Assembly: GCA_009787075.1 (NCBI GenBank)
Contig: WRGS01000198.1
Span: 1 to 11,281, forward strand
Origin: Paludibacter sp.
Lineage (GTDB): Bacteria; Bacteroidota; Bacteroidia; Bacteroidales; Paludibacteraceae
Reading direction: 5' to 3'
Length of the DNA stretch: 11,281 nucleotides
Shown: positions 7,596-11,281 of the stretch, one piece after another
Numbering within the stretch: position 1 is the first letter of the stretch
Layout: every line of letters starts with the position of its first letter
The notes under the pieces: generated by a model
Seen by the model: the letters and a program-made list of their open reading frames with translations, nothing else
The model's database searches: none
What the model was told of the DNA's origin: nothing
Made by a program: the position numbers and the translations under genes

Positions 7596-8309
7596 TTATT
7601 GCAACTGTTCTTTGTATAATTTTATCGTTTTTTCCAAACCGAAATACAGCGCGTCTGCAATTAGCGCGTGTCCGATTGAAACTTCGCTTAAAAACGGAAT
7701 TTTCGCGTGTAAAAACGCCAAATTTTCGAGCGAAAGGTCGTGTCCTGCGTTGACTCCCAAGCCAATTTTGTGTGCGAAAAGCGCAGCCTCAACAAATGGC
7801 AACACTGCCAATTCTTTGTTTTTCAAATAATTAGCAGCGTATGGCTCTGTGTAAAGTTCTATACGGTCGGCATCAGCGAGTTTTGCAAATTCAATGTTTT
7901 TCAAATTGGTATCCACAAAAATCGAAACGCGAATTCCGTCCGTTTTCAATTCGGCAATAATATTTTTCAAAAAATCAAAATTTTTAACCGTATCCCAGCC
8001 CGCATTTGAAGTAATAGCATCGTGCGCATCGGGAACAAGCGTTGCCTGAGCGGGTTTTACTTCGTGCAAAAGCGTCAAAAAATTTGGTTCGGGGTTTCCT
8101 TCAATGTTAAATTCGGTGGTAAGGTGCGGACGAATTTCGCGCACATCCGAGTAGCGAATATGCCGCTCGTCGGGGCGCGGATGAACGGTAATTCCTTCTG
8201 CGCCAAAGTGTTCGCAATCTAATGCAACTTTCAATACATTTGGAACATCGCCGCCGCGTGCATTGCGCAAAGTTGCTATTTTATTGATATTTACACTTAA
8301 TTTAGTCAT
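7596..8309 (-). CDS. pdxJ: Pyridoxine 5'-phosphate synthase
   Basis: PdxJ condenses 1-deoxy-D-xylulose 5-phosphate with 3-amino-2-oxopropyl phosphate to make pyridoxine 5'-phosphate, the last ring-forming step of DXP-dependent vitamin B6 synthesis. The 237-residue length is normal. Conserved blocks are LSVNINKIATLRNARGG (4-20), ITVHPRPDERHIR (40-52, with His43, Arg45 and His50), FNIEGNP (67-73, Glu70), LVPD (91-94) and GVNAGHDL (185-192, His190). These cover the phosphate-binding and catalytic positions of the TIM-barrel family. The ATG at 8309 gives the expected MTKLSVNINK start. It is the first gene of the minus-strand unit leading into murE and diverges from the lolD-like gene across 108 nt. 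Confidence 0.97.
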   Translation of the reverse strand: MTKLSVNINKIATLRNARGGDVPNVLKVALDCEHFGAEGITVHPRPDERHIRYSDVREIRPHLTTEFNIEGNPEPNFLTLLHEVKPAQATLVPDAHDAITSNAGWDTVKNFDFLKNIIAELKTDGIRVSIFVDTNLKNIEFAKLADADRIELYTEPYAANYLKNKELAVLPFVEAALFAHKIGLGVNAGHDLSLENLAFLHAKIPFLSEVSIGHALIADALYFGLEKTIKLYKEQLQ

Positions 8310-8322
8310 TAAATTCGTAATT

Positions 8323-8340
8323 TTAATTTTGCAAAATTAA
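8323..8340. promoter_or_regulatory. 18-bp perfect palindrome in the pdxJ/lolD divergent region, overlapping -7-like elements
   Basis: TTAATTTTGCAAAATTAA is a perfect inverted repeat. Because of the symmetry it contains the Bacteroidota -7 consensus TAnnTTTG on both strands: TAATTTTG at 8324-8331 (+) and 8339-8332 (-). The minus-strand copy lies 22 nt before the pdxJ ATG, a suitable place for its promoter. The nearest upstream TTTG on that strand (8357-8354) leaves a spacer of 14 nt, shorter than the usual 19-21 nt, so the -33 element is doubtful. The palindrome could be an operator or only a by-product of AT-rich promoter sequence. Confidence 0.45.
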
Positions 8341-8366
8341 TGTAAAATTGCGACAAAAACGATTTT

Positions 8367-8386
8367 TTTATACAAATTTATACAAA
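8367..8386 (+). repeat. Two perfect tandem copies of a 10-bp unit upstream of lolD
   Basis: TTTATACAAA is present twice without a gap (8367-8376 and 8377-8386). The 10-bp period is close to one helical turn, so bound proteins would sit on the same face of the DNA. The repeat covers the place where the -33 element would be expected for the -7 match at 8393-8400. Confidence 0.6.
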
Positions 8387-8392
8387 AAATAC

Positions 8393-8400
8393 TACTTTTG
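8393..8400 (+). promoter_or_regulatory. Candidate -7 promoter element of the lolD-like gene
   Basis: TACTTTTG matches the Bacteroidota -7 consensus TAnnTTTG exactly and ends 17 nt before the ATG at 8418, which would leave a very short 5' UTR. No TTTG is seen at the usual -33 distance; that place holds a T run and the 10-bp tandem repeat. Confidence 0.5.
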
Positions 8401-8417
8401 TAAATTATAATAAAAAA

Positions 8418-9071
8418 ATGATACAGGCAAAAGGCATAGAAAAAAGTTTCGGCACGCTGAAAGTGCTAAAAGGCGTTGATTTACAAATAAATAAAGGCGA
8501 AATTGTGTCGATTGTAGGAGCAAGCGGTGCAGGCAAAACCACCTTGCTGCAAATTGTCGGTACGCTCGACAAGCCCGACAAAGGTAGCGTTTTTATTGAT
8601 AATATCAATGTCAATTCTTTGAAAGAAAAGCAGTTGGCGCATTTTCGCAATCAAAATATAGGATTTGTGTTTCAGTTTCATCAACTTTTGCCCGAATTTA
8701 CTGCGCTGGAAAATATTCTGATTCCTGCAATGATTGCCCGCACGCCTGTAAAGCAGGCAACGCAATACGCTCGTCAATTACTTGATTTTTTGCAACTTAC
8801 CGACAGAGAACATCACAAGCCAAACGAACTTTCGGGCGGCGAGAAACAGCGCGTTGCTGTGGCGCGGGCGTTGATTAATCACCCAAAACTGATTTTGGCA
8901 GACGAGCCATCGGGCAGTTTGGATTCTAAAAACAAAGAAGAACTTCACCGCCTGCTGTTCGATTTGCGGGCAGAATTTGGATTAACAATTGTTATCGTTA
9001 CACACGATGAACATCTCGCCAACCTTTCCGACAGAATTATCAGAATGCAAGATGGAATGATTTTGAAATGA
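8418..9071 (+). CDS. lolD: LolD-like lipoprotein-release ABC transporter ATPase
   Basis: The 217-residue protein is a complete ABC ATPase of the LolD/MacB group. It has Walker A GASGAGKTT (34-42), a Q-loop at Gln86 in FVFQFHQLLPEFTALEN (the FQ.H.LLPEF.A.EN form is typical of LolD), the signature LSGGEKQ (138-144), Walker B LILADEP (158-164), the D-loop SLDS (167-170) and the switch histidine in THD (His196). In the Lol system this subunit drives release of outer-membrane lipoproteins from the inner membrane together with LolC/LolE-type permeases. No permease gene is adjacent: the next gene downstream is convergent and pdxJ upstream is divergent, so partners must lie elsewhere. An FtsE-like or other three-component exporter ATPase is less likely. 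The ATG at 8418 is the only sensible start. Confidence 0.92.
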   Translation: MIQAKGIEKSFGTLKVLKGVDLQINKGEIVSIVGASGAGKTTLLQIVGTLDKPDKGSVFIDNINVNSLKEKQLAHFRNQNIGFVFQFHQLLPEFTALENILIPAMIARTPVKQATQYARQLLDFLQLTDREHHKPNELSGGEKQRVAVARALINHPKLILADEPSGSLDSKNKEELHRLLFDLRAEFGLTIVIVTHDEHLANLSDRIIRMQDGMILK

Positions 9072-9095
9072 AATTGTAATTATGATTTTTTGCAC

Positions 9096-9551
9096 TTATC
9101 GGAACATTGAAAAGCAATTATGCACAGTTAAAATCAATTTTGACTCCACGACATTTAAAAATCTTTGGGCAAAATTACAAGTTAATTTCTCGTATCTTTT
9201 GGCTGTAAGCACATTAAGATTTGAAAAACCTGTATAGTCTGATTTATTATTGGTAACAAAATAAAAACATTTGAATTTCTGCGAGATAACATATTGAATA
9301 TTATCTTCCATATCTTGTGTTTCAAGCAGCAATGACATTTCAATATCTTTATCAGAAAAACCAATTACTGTAAATTTTGTAATAATTGTTTGCACAAACT
9401 TACAAATTATATCATTTGTTTTCTTTTTCTGAAAAAATGAAACAATTTGTGCTACTCTTAAAGCCGAAACAAACAATCGTTTGCCATGCAACGAAAATAA
9501 AAACTGCAAACATCGTTCATCATCTTGCTTTGCAAGAAAAGAACCAATCAA
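9096..9551 (-). CDS. PIN-domain protein (VapC-like) with an impaired 5' end
   Basis: The reading frame encodes a PIN ribonuclease-like fold. From the TTG at 9551 it has 151 residues, including MEDNIQY (81-87, acidic Asp83) and FVTNNKSDY (98-106), both typical of Bacteroidota PIN proteins. Key point: the frame is open upstream to the stop at 9636-9638, and the codons just before the TTG read NVNNVFVDTNV, the hallmark PIN N terminus with the first catalytic Asp at 9561-9563. That upstream stretch has no ATG, GTG or TTG, so the shown start would remove the catalytic Asp. The gene is therefore probably a pseudogene, has a one-base error or indel (an 8-A run lies at 9600-9607), or uses a non-standard start. 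No antitoxin gene is adjacent; the preceding gene, 22 nt before that stop, encodes the RDD protein. The C-terminal tail after TAKRYE is not family-like. Confidence 0.55.
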   Translation of the reverse strand: MIGSFLAKQDDERCLQFLFSLHGKRLFVSALRVAQIVSFFQKKKTNDIICKFVQTIITKFTVIGFSDKDIEMSLLLETQDMEDNIQYVISQKFKCFYFVTNNKSDYTGFSNLNVLTAKRYEKLTCNFAQRFLNVVESKLILTVHNCFSMFR

Positions 9552-9659
9552 TACATTTGTATCAACAAAAACGTTATTTACGTTTGTTTTTGCATTTATA
9601 AAAAAAATGGAATATCTGAATACAAAAACATTTGATTATTGCGCATCAGCCTCATCATT

Positions 9660-10391
9660 TCATTTTTCGGTAAAATAATGATAATCGCGCAGGACGGTTT
9701 CAATATATGCTCGGTCGTTCATTAATTCGTTTTTCTCGGAAATTGTCTGTTCAATTTTTTCTCGCAGTTTTTTAATTGTTTCCACATCGTTTATGGCACA
9801 CGCACGATTATACGTCTGACTGATAATTTGCACATCTTTATCCGAAAGGCGTAAAACCTGTGAAAAAACAGGATTATAAACCTGCGCAATTCGTTCAAAG
9901 TCAGGTTGATACAAATGCTGAACCTGTGTGGAAATAACAACGGTTTTAGCCACAAGGTCGGCAACGCGCTGATGCTTTTCCGAAGCAATCATTGTTATCA
10001 AACCAACCATATTATAAAAAAAACTATCGACAATTCCAAGAAGCCACCGCACAAAATAAGTTCCAAAAGTTGCCTCAGCGCCGTCTTCACGCACAATCCG
10101 AATGCCCACAATTCGTTTTCCGGGAGTTTGTCCCTCCCAAAAATACGGAAAAAGAATTTGATATAGCGAAATAAACAGAAATAGCGCAAGCAGTGTAATT
10201 ACAATTGCAATAGTTCCCGTTTCTCTTCCAAGAGCCGAAATGTTTTCTGCTATTGCAACTAATGCTAAAATAACAATGAACGAAAAAATTCCGACAAACA
10301 ATCCGTCAAGCAGGCGTGCGCCGATACGCGCTCCAATAGATGCAAGCGAATAATTGATATTTACATTTTGAGCGGTGTTAATTTGAGGCAT
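9660..10391 (-). CDS. RDD family membrane protein
   Basis: The 243-residue protein has the RDD layout: ARIGARLLDGLFVGI (21-35, the Arg and Asp that name the family) at the first membrane segment, a second segment at about 60-82, WEGQTPGKRIVGIRIV (85-100) in the connecting loop, and RWLLGIVDSFF (115-125) at the third, followed by RVADLVAKTVVI (142-153). Residues about 160-243 form a charged, probably helical cytoplasmic tail. RDD proteins are small integral membrane proteins, some linked to ion or solute transport; the function here is unknown. The ATG at 10391 gives a hydrophilic start before the first segment. It lies 38 nt downstream of the GH57-like gene on the same strand with no terminator seen in the gap, so the two may be co-transcribed. 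In other Bacteroidota RDD genes often stand by other membrane-protein genes; that is not seen here. Confidence 0.9.
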   Translation of the reverse strand: MPQINTAQNVNINYSLASIGARIGARLLDGLFVGIFSFIVILALVAIAENISALGRETGTIAIVITLLALFLFISLYQILFPYFWEGQTPGKRIVGIRIVREDGAEATFGTYFVRWLLGIVDSFFYNMVGLITMIASEKHQRVADLVAKTVVISTQVQHLYQPDFERIAQVYNPVFSQVLRLSDKDVQIISQTYNRACAINDVETIKKLREKIEQTISEKNELMNDRAYIETVLRDYHYFTEK

Positions 10392-10429
10392 ATTTTTTTA
10401 TTTTAATTGATTAAATATACTTACTGTTT

Positions 10430-11281
10430 TTATGAAATAATTTTTTTTCGTTTTTTCAAATTTTGAATTTCCGCCTGTAATGTTTCAATTTCTTTATCCT
10501 GATTGTAAATTGTTTTCAGAAGTTCGTTGAGTTCTTCGTTTTCAATTGTTGCAGGATATTGAGCATCAACACGTTCCAAAAAGTCGGCAAGAATATTCAT
10601 ATAATTGATAAATGCTTCGTAAGGACTTTCAAATCGGCTGCCAAAAGTATCTGTATGGCTTATAAAGCGGAAATAATCGCTTGTTTGCAAAACGAGCCAA
10701 TCGCGCAGCAGCGGCTTGTCGGTGCAAAGATGAACGCGCTCACATACAGCGTAAAGTTTATTCAACGCTTCCTGCTGCAAGTCATTTCCTGTCCATGCCG
10801 TAAGATTTTTGTCGTTCCCCGACCAACTCATCGGATACGGAACAAACAGTGCGCCAGCCGATTCCTGCGTTTTGGTAATTTCACTCGGAGTTGCAAAACC
10901 TATTTCGCGCTCAAAAGCGTGTTCAGGCAATCCTTTTAGAAAATTAAAAATGCCCGATTCTGCATTATTGAAAATTCCAAACGCCTCATATCCCATCCAA
11001 ATATTGACAACCGTTTCTTTTTCGGGCGTGGCGGCAATCCAGTTAATATAAGTTTCGGCTTTTAGCGGAAAATTCAGCCACGTGCGGTCGGAAAAGCGAA
11101 AAGCAATGTCATCGCTGAGTTTGAAATTACGCACAAGCAGTTTCAATTTGTTTATCGTGGCGTGATTATACACATAATTCGGACTTTTCCAGCCCATAAC
11201 GTGCTTTGCCTCGTCAATCAACATTGTTTTGTAACCCAAACTCGCAACCATTTCGCCGATTTCGTCCGAATAAATCAATTC
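10430..11281 (-). CDS. Glycoside hydrolase family 57 alpha-amylase-like protein (3' part)
   Basis: The gene runs off the window at its 5' end; 283 codons are visible. The fragment starts ELIYSDEIGEMV, which fits GH57 conserved region 3, with the Glu at 11279-11281 as the likely catalytic nucleophile. It continues with GWKSPNYVY, LSDDIAFRFSD and SPYEAFINYMNILADFLERV, all typical of the Bacteroidota GH57 alpha-amylase-like group, and ends in a charged coiled-coil tail (about residues 247-283, with KEIETLQAEIQNLKKRKK). In region 4, where active members have MDYETFG, this protein has MGYEAFG, so the expected acid/base Asp is Gly (codon at 10991-10993). Some alpha-amylase-like members of this family are known to lack catalytic residues. 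It may be inactive as an amylase or act in another way on alpha-glucans in the cytoplasm. The family call is firm; activity is doubtful. Confidence 0.9.
   Translation of the reverse strand, partial: ELIYSDEIGEMVASLGYKTMLIDEAKHVMGWKSPNYVYNHATINKLKLLVRNFKLSDDIAFRFSDRTWLNFPLKAETYINWIAATPEKETVVNIWMGYEAFGIFNNAESGIFNFLKGLPEHAFEREIGFATPSEITKTQESAGALFVPYPMSWSGNDKNLTAWTGNDLQQEALNKLYAVCERVHLCTDKPLLRDWLVLQTSDYFRFISHTDTFGSRFESPYEAFINYMNILADFLERVDAQYPATIENEELNELLKTIYNQDKEIETLQAEIQNLKKRKKIIS

Noticed and set aside
9072..9095. Possible bidirectional terminator between the convergent lolD and PIN genes.
   Set aside because: The gap is 24 nt with a short T run but no inverted repeat.
9386..9678. Plus-strand short frames opposite the PIN gene considered as an antitoxin.
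   Set aside because: They are antisense to the PIN coding frame, have no antitoxin-like DNA-binding or helical pattern, and do not precede the PIN gene on its own strand.

Overview
This AT-rich window reads as an ordinary chromosomal segment of a Bacteroidota member, most likely Bacteroidales. The evidence is a GLPGLI-family protein, an outer-membrane receptor with a carboxypeptidase-like regulatory domain, a MraY with the long loop usual in this phylum, a GH57 alpha-amylase-like protein of the Bacteroidota type, TAnnTTTG-type promoter elements and a lack of Shine-Dalgarno sequences. The MurE carries the DNPR signature of meso-diaminopimelate-adding enzymes, so the cell wall is Gram-negative in type.

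Layout. Positions 32-3330 (+) hold an overlapping gene pair: a secreted GLPGLI protein and a TonB-receptor-like outer-membrane beta-barrel. Positions 3331-3558 are non-coding apart from a possible 24-codon leader ORF. They contain a strong intrinsic terminator that reads on the minus strand. Positions 3559-8309 (-) look like one transcription unit in the order pdxJ, murE, a 79-aa membrane protein, mraY, acyltransferase. It covers vitamin B6 synthesis, two consecutive peptidoglycan precursor steps and a lipid acyltransferase. The divergent region 8310-8417 carries a perfect 18-bp palindrome, a perfect 10-bp tandem repeat and a -7 promoter match, followed by a LolD-like ABC ATPase at 8418-9071 (+). 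Positions 9096-11281 (-) hold, in transcription order, the 3' part of a GH57 alpha-amylase-like gene, an RDD-family membrane protein and a PIN-domain gene whose 5' end looks damaged.

How the genes fit together. MurE and MraY act in sequence: MurE adds the third stem-peptide residue in the cytoplasm and MraY transfers the finished pentapeptide precursor to undecaprenyl phosphate in the membrane. The usual neighbour murD is absent and a small hydrophobic protein of unknown role sits between them. LolD would power lipoprotein release to the outer membrane, but its permease partners are not here. The GLPGLI/receptor pair is probably an envelope unit of unknown substrate.

I did not find a convincing new multi-gene system. 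The points most worth checking are the PIN gene with no start codon upstream of its first catalytic aspartate, a Gly at the expected acid/base position of the GH57 protein, the small membrane gene between murE and mraY, and the structured lolD/pdxJ intergenic region.
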